Origin: Oligoflexia bacterium
Lineage (GTDB): Bacteria > Bdellovibrionota > Bdellovibrionia > JABDDW01
NCBI GenBank assembly: GCA_034439615.1
Contig: JAWXAT010000051.1
Coordinates: 1 to 64,000, forward strand
DNA: 64,000 bases
Direction of reading: 5' to 3'
A program made the position numbers and the translations under genes. Within the stretch, counting starts at the first letter, position 1; each line of letters begins with the position of its first letter. The notes under the pieces were generated by a model. The model did not search any database, was not told the origin of the DNA, and was given only the letters and a program-made list of their open reading frames with translations. Below are positions 53,634 through 61,609 of this stretch, one piece after another.

Positions 53634-54454
53634 ATGAGCCCCAATTGTCTGAGATTTTGTAAATAGACACTCAAGCTCACAAGACTATTAAAGCCGACTG
53701 TATACATAATGCTATTCACTACTGCTTTTGTAGTAACTTGTGGCACTTCCGTAAAAGATTGCTTCACGAGTAACCCTTGGTAACAGCAAATAATAAAAAT
53801 CATGCCGCCACTAAAAAGATTCTTGAGCAAAAAGAGCCAAACATCCGCACTACTAATGGCATATGCAATGCTATCAATATAAAAACTAAATGAAATTGGT
53901 TGCACAAATTGACCGATAAAATAACCACCAAAGAGGGCAACAATACAAAAATAGAGTGCTAAGCAGACAACACTAATAATGCCCCCAAGAAGTCTTGGAA
54001 ACACAATGTAGCTCAATGGATTTATTCCCATACTCTCAAGTGCGTCGATTTCACCATTGACCTTCATATTCCCCAACTCACTGGCGATTGCAGTACCCGA
54101 TCGAGCAATAACGACTAACGCTGTCATTAATGGACCCAACTCGCGAATGATCAACACAACGACGAGATTTCCTAACATGTCACCGCCGCCAACCTTTGAA
54201 AGCTGGGAGCTACTTTGAATAATAATTAATGTGCCGGCAATCAACGCCAACATACTTATGAGTGGCAAAGCTTGAAAACCTGTAAAATAAATTTGCGTAG
54301 AAATAACTTTAAATATTTCTCTAAAACTATTGTGTTTTCGATTGATAATGACTGATCGAAAACTTACATAGACCATTGTCCAGGTTTGCAGAGTATACCT
54401 GACTACACTTCCTATGCGATTACCTATATTGTCTGCCAAATCTAGAATAAACAT
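53630..54454 (-). CDS. MlaE-family ABC transporter permease
   Basis: A 274-residue inner membrane permease with five to six helices. The MlaE family core is clear: 'AGTLIIIQSSSQLSKVGGGD', 'VVLIIRELGPLMTALVVIAR', 'SGTAIASELGNMKVNGEIDA' and 'LESMGINPLSYIVFPRLLGG', where E-L-G-x-M-x-V-x-x-E-I-D-A-L is the coupling motif. A long N-terminal amphipathic helix precedes the core. It is the first gene of the operon mlaE-mlaF-mlaD-like plus one unknown. No MlaB (STAS) or MlaC gene is next to it, so those parts are either elsewhere or absent. The promoter should lie in the 45-bp gap to the divergent HD-GYP gene. Confidence 0.92.
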   Translation of the reverse strand: MFILDLADNIGNRIGSVVRYTLQTWTMVYVSFRSVIINRKHNSFREIFKVISTQIYFTGFQALPLISMLALIAGTLIIIQSSSQLSKVGGGDMLGNLVVVLIIRELGPLMTALVVIARSGTAIASELGNMKVNGEIDALESMGINPLSYIVFPRLLGGIISVVCLALYFCIVALFGGYFIGQFVQPISFSFYIDSIAYAISSADVWLFLLKNLFSGGMIFIICCYQGLLVKQSFTEVPQVTTKAVVNSIMYTVGFNSLVSLSVYLQNLRQLGLI

Positions 54455-54499
54455 ACACCTCCGCCTGCATCTTACATTTCGGAATTACTCAAATTTTTC

Positions 54500-55510
54500 T
54501 TGAGAATTGAATATGCAATTCCGATAGATAAAGTGATGAGTGCTATTGAATATTGTGAGATCACAATTGAAGTCTTCTTGAACATGCAAGGTCAAATTCC
54601 TTTTGACGTCTATATTCAATTGAGCCCAGGTAAATATACAAAGATATTTAATCGCAATGACATGGCCGATCGCACACGCTTTGAAAAATACTTGAAAAAA
54701 GGTGCTATCAGTCTTTTCATCAGCCGAAAAGATCGTCGCGAATATATTGCCGCAACAGAGCGTTTTATCAGAAAAATCATCACTCAAAGCGTTGATAAAA
54801 TATCACCACAAGATGCAAGTCGCGCTATTGAAGAATTAGCTGAACAAACTTTGTTTGAAATTTTTGAAGACAAATTATTTGATGAAAATTCACTACGTAT
54901 TGCTCAAGATATTGCCAAATCTTATATTCAGTTTCTAAAAAGCGATCCAAAAATTTTAACGCAATTTTTGCAACTCTGCAAAAACGAAACATACATGGTG
55001 AGACATTCCATCACCACAACTGTAATCGCTGTACTCATTGCTAAATCAGCATCAAACGAAAATGATCGCACATTACAGATTATTGGATTAGGCGCACTTC
55101 TCCATGACATCGGCATGGCTCAAATCAGCGATGAAATTAACGAGCTTGAAAGAAAATTATCTGCCGAAGAATGGACCATTATAAAAGCCCATACTCAAAC
55201 AGGTAGCGACACACTTAGAGGTGTAAAAAACTTTCCAGAAGAACTAGCAAATGTTATTGAGCAACATCATGAGTCTTACGATGGCACTGGTTATCCCAAA
55301 GGGCTCAAGGGTGAAGAAATATACTACCCAGCACGTATCGTCGCAATTGCTGATTGTTTTAGTGCATTGACAACTCGTCGAGGCGGACGATCACTTTTTA
55401 CACCTGAAGAAGCCATCGCCCTTTTACTTACTGAAAAAAGAAAATATGATCCAAAACTATTAGTAGCTTTTGAAGATTTATTAGCACCTAAAAAGAAAAA
55501 AGTTGCCTAG
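54500..55510 (+). CDS. HD-GYP domain protein (cyclic di-GMP phosphodiesterase-like)
   Basis: A 336-residue protein (TTG 54500; ATG 54536 is an alternative start). The N-terminal 130 residues have a small beta domain ('FDVYIQLSPGKYTKIFNRND') often found before HD-GYP in Bdellovibrio-like bacteria. The HD-GYP core runs from about 165: 'VRHSITTTVIAVLIAKSASN', 'IGLGALLHDIGMAQISDEIN' (HD pair), 'VIEQHHESYDGTGYPKGLKG' (HH and GYP), then 'RIVAIADCFSALTTRRGGRS'. Metal ligands appear complete, so cyclic di-GMP hydrolysis is plausible. It has no membrane helix. It is divergent from the Mla-like operon and convergent with the following lipoprotein gene by 3 bp. Confidence 0.9.
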   Translation: MRIEYAIPIDKVMSAIEYCEITIEVFLNMQGQIPFDVYIQLSPGKYTKIFNRNDMADRTRFEKYLKKGAISLFISRKDRREYIAATERFIRKIITQSVDKISPQDASRAIEELAEQTLFEIFEDKLFDENSLRIAQDIAKSYIQFLKSDPKILTQFLQLCKNETYMVRHSITTTVIAVLIAKSASNENDRTLQIIGLGALLHDIGMAQISDEINELERKLSAEEWTIIKAHTQTGSDTLRGVKNFPEELANVIEQHHESYDGTGYPKGLKGEEIYYPARIVAIADCFSALTTRRGGRSLFTPEEAIALLLTEKRKYDPKLLVAFEDLLAPKKKKVA

Positions 55511-55513
55511 GTA

Positions 55514-57850
55514 TTACCGGGGTATTTGCTCAGCTTGATTTAATTCAAATTCCAATTGTTTCATAAATTCTTGTTCTTCTGAAAGCCTTCGAGTAACCCA
55601 AGTGAAAGTTGGATTACCAATGGCATTGCTAAAAAGATTCCAACCAAATGCAGAAAATCCAATAAGATAACTTCTCGTTTTCATCTGCTTCACATCTAAA
55701 GGCGAGAGTGGCCCGATACCAGTAAAAAACGGTGTTCGAGCCTTAATAAAATCATCACTTTTAGTTGCAAGTGGCCTGATAATCTTACGCATTCTAAACA
55801 TTGAAAATGTTGCAACATAGGCTCCGTCATAAAGTACGCGGTCCCAGCGGATATCTTGCCCCATGTAAAGTTGAGCTATCATTGATGAACTTGAAGTTGC
55901 TACTGCTAATATCCACATAACGTCAAAATATTTACCATCACCAGAATAAAATCCAAGTAGGCCATCACAAATAATTGCAGTTAAAAAATTAAGTTTGTAA
56001 TTGGGATCATTCCACATTTCTTTCACAGCGTCTCGAGTTGCAACTGGATTGAAAATGATTTGACTAAATGAAAGCCCACTTCTTTGCATTAACTCACCAA
56101 TTGTGAGTGAAGTTATTGAGCCACCCGCTCCAGCGCCTGCCCATAACAGTCGAGATGATTTTTCACTAAAAAATTTCATCACCTCAGGCTTTGTCAATGT
56201 TGTGGGGGCTTTTAATAAACTCAAAGATGTTTTCTGTAAATTTTTGAGTGATTGTAAACCACGCTGAGGAGCTGAAAATATCGAGCCGAATTTCTTTGAT
56301 GCCATGGCATACCAGAGAGCATCGATTAACCCCCGAGCATAAACATGAGCACCAGGTTGTGATTCTAAAAACCGAGAAAATTCATAACTATTTAACCCTA
56401 TATAAGGACCATACTGAATATGCTGCTTGTTTCCCGCTGCTTGTAGCCCCCCACTTAGAGCTAGAATAACATTCGTACTTGCTGCGAGTGGGAATGCCAC
56501 TGTATGAGCTGTCCATTGAGCTATAGCTTTACCAAAACCTATAGATATTTTTTCAGCTTTAGAAGTATAAGATTCATCAAATCCAAACGCAATTCCATAT
56601 TCTTTATCTATGGGTTCAATTAAATTTCTATAATTTTGAGGTAATTGGGCAAGGGTTTTATTTCTTAGGTCTGAATGTTTCATAAAGTACTTCGGACTAC
56701 CAATCCACTCTGTACCTCGAAGCCACGCCGAAACAGCTAGCACTCTTGCATTATTAATCACTTGATGGGCCATTGATTTAATAAGTGGAATATTAGCAAC
56801 GACGACTTTACCTAAAACGCCATGGTCTTTATTTATTTCTTCTAATTTTGCAGCATTAAGCACGGGCTCAGAGCCTTGATTTTGCGTTTTTATTAACGAT
56901 CGATAGCTCAGTGCTAAATGTTCATAGAGTTTTGGGGCATCTTTGGCCGTAGAAATAGGAGTAAGAAGAAGCATGAGCTGAGGAACTTGATCAACCATTT
57001 GATTGACTAAGAAAAAACCCATTTGAATTTTTTCAGTAGATTCATCAATCATCTTTTTCTGAATCTCTACTGACAAAAGTTTATCTTTTTTAAAGGTATC
57101 GATTTTTGCGCGTTCTTGAAGTTGTTCGTAATTGATTTTTTCTATCCAAAGCGAAAGTAATACAAATTGATTTAAATACTCTCGCAATTCAAACTTTTGA
57201 GTTCTTAAGTCATGGTTATATTGATTTATTTTTTTACGTAATCCACCAAATATTGGACTATCCTGAACCAAATCGCTAACACGAAATATTTGTTTTCCAC
57301 CTGCAATAGCTTCATAACGAAATTCATTTTCAATTATTGAATTAAGATATTCCCTAAGCAGCAATAATCTGTATTGCCTTTTATGATCACTTGGAAACTT
57401 AGTAACAATAGCAATAAAATCTTGCCGATAAGTTTCGTTATCAAATTGATCTTGAACAAGTTCATCGGCATGAAGAACTTCTTTCACAACCTGAAGATCT
57501 TTTGGATCAATATTTGGCTTTACCACAGGTGCTACTGGAGCTGACAAAACTGCTGGTGTGCCGGGAGTACCACTTTGCAATTTCACTTCGGGCTTTTTAG
57601 AACCGACATTTACTTCTTCGATTGGTAAAGGTTTTTTTACTTCAGTATCAGTAACAACTGGTGGCGTCGTTGATTCACGACTAGGCTTTTCTAAAATTGT
57701 AGGTTCAATTTCTTGAGGTTGTTGGATTGTAGGTTTTGCTTTTTCTTGCTCAGGCTCTTGAGGACGTATTTTAGGCGTGCAGCCTGATACTAGTAGTACT
57801 ACTAAATTTGCGGTGATTAGATTAAGAAAACTTTTGTTACTTCTTATCAT
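55514..57850 (-). CDS. large lipoprotein of unknown function
   Basis: A 778-residue protein with the lipobox 'VVLLVSGC' near residue 24, then a Pro/Glu/Lys-rich linker to about 115. The remaining part is mostly helical. Three hydrophobic stretches near residues 575-650 ('LLWAGAGAGGSITSLTIGEL', 'FLTAIICDGLLGFYSG', 'VMWILAVATSSSSMIAQLYM') may be membrane-inserted or packed helices. I do not recognise a family. No nuclease, peptidase or binding motif is visible. Stands alone between convergent HD-GYP and the DUF218 gene. Confidence 0.6.
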   Translation of the reverse strand: MIRSNKSFLNLITANLVVLLVSGCTPKIRPQEPEQEKAKPTIQQPQEIEPTILEKPSRESTTPPVVTDTEVKKPLPIEEVNVGSKKPEVKLQSGTPGTPAVLSAPVAPVVKPNIDPKDLQVVKEVLHADELVQDQFDNETYRQDFIAIVTKFPSDHKRQYRLLLLREYLNSIIENEFRYEAIAGGKQIFRVSDLVQDSPIFGGLRKKINQYNHDLRTQKFELREYLNQFVLLSLWIEKINYEQLQERAKIDTFKKDKLLSVEIQKKMIDESTEKIQMGFFLVNQMVDQVPQLMLLLTPISTAKDAPKLYEHLALSYRSLIKTQNQGSEPVLNAAKLEEINKDHGVLGKVVVANIPLIKSMAHQVINNARVLAVSAWLRGTEWIGSPKYFMKHSDLRNKTLAQLPQNYRNLIEPIDKEYGIAFGFDESYTSKAEKISIGFGKAIAQWTAHTVAFPLAASTNVILALSGGLQAAGNKQHIQYGPYIGLNSYEFSRFLESQPGAHVYARGLIDALWYAMASKKFGSIFSAPQRGLQSLKNLQKTSLSLLKAPTTLTKPEVMKFFSEKSSRLLWAGAGAGGSITSLTIGELMQRSGLSFSQIIFNPVATRDAVKEMWNDPNYKLNFLTAIICDGLLGFYSGDGKYFDVMWILAVATSSSSMIAQLYMGQDIRWDRVLYDGAYVATFSMFRMRKIIRPLATKSDDFIKARTPFFTGIGPLSPLDVKQMKTRSYLIGFSAFGWNLFSNAIGNPTFTWVTRRLSEEQEFMKQLEFELNQAEQIPR

Positions 57851-58011
57851 ATTGATACAACTTGCAATCCAAACGCCATGAAATCCCCCCGCTCAAATGC
57901 AATACACATTAACTGCTGAATGGACGCTCTAATTTGATGACAAAAATCGTCAACAAAAGATGTACGACTGACAGTAATTGTCGTCAAGAATTCTTTTGTA
58001 ACTTTGAGTAC

Positions 58012-58650
58012 TTAGTAAACAAAAATAAGGTAAAAAATACACTTCAACCACTCATCAAAAACAGTGCTCCAAAACCGTGTATCAAACCACAGTTTCGCAC
58101 GCTTTCTCATACGATCACTTTGCAGCGGATAAGGCTTAATAGTAAGAGTGGCTGGGAATATTTGTGTAAACGTATTTAGAGTGCGGTGCATATGAAAGTC
58201 AGAGGTTACGAGTAAAACAGATTGGCACTGAAGAGCTTCAACGATAATAAGACTTTGCTGGGCGTTTCCGGCAGTAGAACTCGATCTTCTTTCTAAAATA
58301 ACGTTTTCAAGTTCAATCTCAGGATAAAAAAGAATTTCAGGAAACATTTCACTTAAAGTCGAATATTGGTGAACTCCTGAAATAATAAGCTTTTTCACCT
58401 GCTTATGGCTGAGCAGCGTGATCCCTTCACGCACCCTTCCTGGTGCACCCGTAAGCACCACAGCACAATCAGCTTTAGAATTAATGATTGCAGATGGGGT
58501 TGAAACCAAGATTTCTGCATATTTTCGTAAAGAATAGATGGCAAGTGAGATAAAAAGAGCCGTGAATAATACCACCAAGCGCCACAAATACCTGATTTTT
58601 CTTGTGGGTTTAGCAAACTCTGTGCTACCTGTATGACCTTCGTTAATCAT
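58012..58650 (-). CDS. DUF218/YdcF-family envelope protein (ElyC/SanA-like)
   Basis: A 212-residue protein with one N-terminal membrane helix (about 25-46) and a DUF218 domain. 'ADCAVVLTGAPGRVREGITL' (G-x-x-x-R-x-x-x-G), 'VKKLIISGVHQYSTLSEMFP', 'ILERRSSSTAGNAQQSLIIV' (E-x-x-S-x-x-T-x-x-N) and 'VLLVTSDFHMHRTLNTFTQI' (T-S-x-x-H-x-x-R) follow the family pattern. Family members affect envelope assembly or undecaprenyl-carrier use and vancomycin resistance (ElyC/SanA); the reaction is not established. It is divergent from the bL28 gene by 22 bp. Confidence 0.88.
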   Translation of the reverse strand: MINEGHTGSTEFAKPTRKIRYLWRLVVLFTALFISLAIYSLRKYAEILVSTPSAIINSKADCAVVLTGAPGRVREGITLLSHKQVKKLIISGVHQYSTLSEMFPEILFYPEIELENVILERRSSSTAGNAQQSLIIVEALQCQSVLLVTSDFHMHRTLNTFTQIFPATLTIKPYPLQSDRMRKRAKLWFDTRFWSTVFDEWLKCIFYLIFVY

Positions 58651-58672
58651 GTTCGCCTTCGAGGAGCTAGTT

Positions 58673-58900
58673 ATGGCAAAGTGTGTTTATTGTTGCAAAC
58701 AACAAGTGAGTGGCAACAAAGTCAGTCACTCAAATATTAAAACTCGTACTAAAAACAATCCAAATGTACAGCGTCTTAAAGCTGTCCTCGGTGGAAAAAC
58801 CCAGCGCATTTGGGTTTGCACACGTTGCATTCGCTCTGGAAAAGTAACTCGCCCTACACCTCGTAGCGCGCAAAAAAGAACCGGCGAAGCGAGCGCTTAA
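58673..58900 (+). CDS. rpmB: large ribosomal subunit protein bL28, zinc-ribbon (C+) form
   Basis: A 75-residue ribosomal protein from ATG 58673 (GAGGAG ribosome site; the ORF start at 58649 is rejected). 'GNKVSHSNIKTRTKNNPNVQ' is the bL28 hallmark (S-H-S/A-N-x-x-T/K-x-R). Two C-x-x-C pairs ('MAKCVYCCKQ' and 'WVCTRCIRSGKV') make the zinc-binding form, suggesting a zinc-replete paralogue or the only copy. The partner gene for bL33 is not adjacent. Stop overlaps convergent ridA by four bases. Confidence 0.93.
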   Translation: MAKCVYCCKQQVSGNKVSHSNIKTRTKNNPNVQRLKAVLGGKTQRIWVCTRCIRSGKVTRPTPRSAQKRTGEASA

Positions 58901-59280
58901 ACAACCGCTATCACTTCTATTTCTACATCCACACCTTTTGGTAAAGCTGACACTTCAACAGTGCTTCTAGCTGGTGGATTTTGCTTAAAGTAACCTCCGT
59001 AAACCTCATTAACTGCTACAAAATCACCCATTCTTTTCAAAAAAATTGTGGTTTTAACGATATTCTCAAAGTTTGCATCTGCGGCTTCTAAAATGGCTTT
59101 GATGTTTTCTAAGACCAACTTTGTTTGCTCTTTTACTGGACCACCCATTACGTTATTCGTCTTCGGATCAATTGCAATTTGCCCACTGCAAAAGAGGAAT
59201 TGACCGACTTGAACAGCCTGACTATATGGGCCAACTGGCTTAGGTGCATTTGGCGTTTCAATTATTTTTTTGTTCAACAT
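58897..59280 (-). CDS. ridA: RidA-family reactive intermediate/imine deaminase
   Basis: A 127-residue RidA/YjgF/UK114 protein hydrolysing reactive enamines/imines such as 2-aminoacrylate released by PLP enzymes. The signature 'PKPVGPYSQAVQVGQFLFCS' opens the fold, followed by 'GQIAIDPKTNNVMGGPVKEQ', and the active-site Arg appears in 'PPARSTVEVSALPKGVDVEI'. Length is typical for the trimer-forming family. The gene stands alone on the minus strand. Confidence 0.95.
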   Translation of the reverse strand: MLNKKIIETPNAPKPVGPYSQAVQVGQFLFCSGQIAIDPKTNNVMGGPVKEQTKLVLENIKAILEAADANFENIVKTTIFLKRMGDFVAVNEVYGGYFKQNPPARSTVEVSALPKGVDVEIEVIAVV

Positions 59281-59397
59281 AACTTAATGACTCCTTTATG
59301 CGATCTGTATGTGTTTTTACGGCATGCCTTTTGTACACCATCATATGCACTGGACCCATCTAAACACAATGCCATTTTGAATGGCTAAGGGCTATAC

Positions 59398-60711
59398 ATG
59401 ACTGCCAAATTGCGGCTCCTAATATTTAGCATTCTTGTTATGGCTTACATGCCAAATACATATGCCGACAATAATGCAGGAACCACGACCCCACCAGTTT
59501 TAAACCTTTCTTCGTGCTCACAGAAATTAGACAAAATTCTTGAATTGCAACGCATCTCACTATCAAGCAAGGTGTTTAAATTAAGAGAAATATTACTTAA
59601 ATCCGATAAAAACCCTGATAACGGTTTAACTAAAATTTCTACCGTAGCTTATAGTCGTACTACTCCTGAAGGAGATATCGTTTTAAATAAACTTAAATCC
59701 CCCCTTAATAACACCTGGGATTCACTTTATTCTTATTACAATCGATTTTCATTACAAGGTGATCCACGAAATATTTTTTATCTCTTAGGCCCAGAGTTAG
59801 CTTTAAAATTTGGCTTTAAAATTAACATTCACAGAGATGGAACTACTGAGCTGATAGCCCCAAATGCTGAAAAGTTTGGAAAATTAATATACGGCATTAA
59901 TGTGATCCTGAAAAAAAATGGATTCGAACCAATCACGTATTTACCGATTAAGGCAGAATACATAGCCCCTACTGATGGAGTTAGGTTTTCGTTACAAAGC
60001 AAAGGTGATTTTGAAATATATTTTCCATTTGCTGACTCTGATCCCCGCATTACAGTTCACGAAGTAAGTTATCACTTAGGCTCAATTTTACTTCCGCAAA
60101 GTATCACCCATCGAGCTCATGAGATTACACGCTACACACAAAATTTTACAGATTATCTCAAAACACGAGCTCATGAGCTAGGCGAATTAAAATCAGAAAT
60201 TATCGATCAGTTACTTTTAGAAAGAAGTATTGAAATAGATGTGGGCACAGGAAACACTTCCCACGGCCTTGCACTCCTTCGTCAACAGTCAGGGCTTAAA
60301 GATTACAAATTTTTATTGGGTAGATCAGTTCATCATTATGCCCATGACGGCTTAAATTATCTAATAAGGCCAAATGTTCACCCAGTAGATGCTGTACTCT
60401 TACGCTTGTACAATATGACAAACCCACTGCGGTCTGAGGTTCAGAAATTATTATTGGTTAATGATTTTAATTTCGAATACAAAGAAAACTCTGAAGCCTT
60501 AATGGGTCGTAAAATATATTTAACTCCGAAGCAAAATAATATTTTACTAAAAATTTACAAAGATTTTATTAATTCTCATGAACCCTCTGAATTTACCAAA
60601 CAATTCTCAATAACAACTGAAGAAAAAATAATGTCTGACTTAATTAAATCTATGGATGAGCGTTTACGCCAGATAGATAAGGCACTCACAGAATTACAAT
60701 TGGTTTACTAA
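59398..60711 (+). CDS. secreted protein of unknown function with H-E-x-x-x-H motif
   Basis: A 437-residue protein with a signal peptide (hydrophobic LLIFSILVMAYMP, cleavage near 'TYA-DN'). The mature part is mostly alpha/beta mixed without a named domain. At about 220 the segment 'RITVHEVSYHLGSILLPQSI' carries H-E-V-S-Y-H, near but not equal to the HEXXH zinc motif, followed by another His-Glu pair in 'THRAHEITRYTQ' and 'TRAHELGELKSEIIDQ'. These clustered His/Glu residues could bind metal. It heads a run of secreted-protein genes reaching 63814, but 128 bp separate it from the next. Confidence 0.6.
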   Translation: MTAKLRLLIFSILVMAYMPNTYADNNAGTTTPPVLNLSSCSQKLDKILELQRISLSSKVFKLREILLKSDKNPDNGLTKISTVAYSRTTPEGDIVLNKLKSPLNNTWDSLYSYYNRFSLQGDPRNIFYLLGPELALKFGFKINIHRDGTTELIAPNAEKFGKLIYGINVILKKNGFEPITYLPIKAEYIAPTDGVRFSLQSKGDFEIYFPFADSDPRITVHEVSYHLGSILLPQSITHRAHEITRYTQNFTDYLKTRAHELGELKSEIIDQLLLERSIEIDVGTGNTSHGLALLRQQSGLKDYKFLLGRSVHHYAHDGLNYLIRPNVHPVDAVLLRLYNMTNPLRSEVQKLLLVNDFNFEYKENSEALMGRKIYLTPKQNNILLKIYKDFINSHEPSEFTKQFSITTEEKIMSDLIKSMDERLRQIDKALTELQLVY

Positions 60712-60839
60712 TTTCCACACTAATTGACTGATCAAAAACTATGCAAAGTGCCGCCAATATTGAGCATATCGCGATTTTTCGATCATTAAATCAAAACTAA
60801 AGCGCCTGGGCAGGCACGGGCACTGCTAATGTATAAGTC

Positions 60840-61598
60840 ATGAATAAAACTACGTCAAAAATTAAAAGCGGGACAACCCATTTTGCAAACGTGGTCGCCA
60901 CCTTAAGCTTAATCTCACTTTTAATCCCACTTACAGGTCATGCGGGACAACTACTTAATAATCTTCAATATGATTCATGTACTAAAGAGTCTTCATCGTA
61001 TGCAGGAGAAATTTGTCGCCTTGTTGTTGACGAGCGCCTTTTTAACGACATAAGTGAAAATGCAACTGCACAGCCACAAATGCCACATATGGAAGTAACC
61101 CATAAATCCCTTGCACAACTTGAGTTAGAAATTGATTTAAGCATTAAAGATCTGGGCAAATTTAGTATCACAGGAAAAAATATTAAAAACATTGATTCAG
61201 AGCTAGAACCACTTTTTATCCGTGCTAATAATAAAGCGGCCAATACCTATGAAAAAACACAACGACTTGAATTTATTTCAACATACTACTCTGCCCTTCA
61301 ACGTAGCAAAGACAGTTTAGAAGCTGCCATTGAAGTTCTTTTAGAGTTATCAGCAAAACAACGAAAATCTGCAATACGTGAAGGTAATCTCGATGCAAAA
61401 ATCTGGCTATTTGAAGTACAACTTGCTATTGCACTAAAAAATATCATGGAGCCCAAACAATCATTTAGTGAGTTTGTGAAACTATTCATGAATACCTCAA
61501 CAGTGAGTGACCCAAAGGGTTTAGAACATTTTTTAAAATATTACGGTGACTATCGAGGCGCTAAGCCCGAATCAGCAAGAACACAGACAAACGATTAA
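60840..61598 (+). CDS. secreted helical protein of unknown function
   Basis: A 252-residue protein with a signal peptide (hydrophobic 'VVATLSLISLLIPLTGHA', cleavage near residue 35). Two cysteines occur early in the mature region ('YDSCTKESSSYAGEICRLVV'), likely a disulfide. The remainder is strongly helical and charged ('LELEIDLSIKDLGKFSITGK', 'KDSLEAAIEVLLELSAKQRK'). No known domain. It lies 11 bp upstream of the split phospholipase D-like gene, so the two are likely cotranscribed and may function together. Confidence 0.6.
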   Translation: MNKTTSKIKSGTTHFANVVATLSLISLLIPLTGHAGQLLNNLQYDSCTKESSSYAGEICRLVVDERLFNDISENATAQPQMPHMEVTHKSLAQLELEIDLSIKDLGKFSITGKNIKNIDSELEPLFIRANNKAANTYEKTQRLEFISTYYSALQRSKDSLEAAIEVLLELSAKQRKSAIREGNLDAKIWLFEVQLAIALKNIMEPKQSFSEFVKLFMNTSTVSDPKGLEHFLKYYGDYRGAKPESARTQTND

Positions 61599-61609
61599 CA
61601 GGTACTTTC

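Noticed and set aside
57934-58179. 81-codon plus-strand frame before the DUF218 gene end
   Set aside because: Mostly antisense to DUF218 coding sequence, no ribosome site or family.
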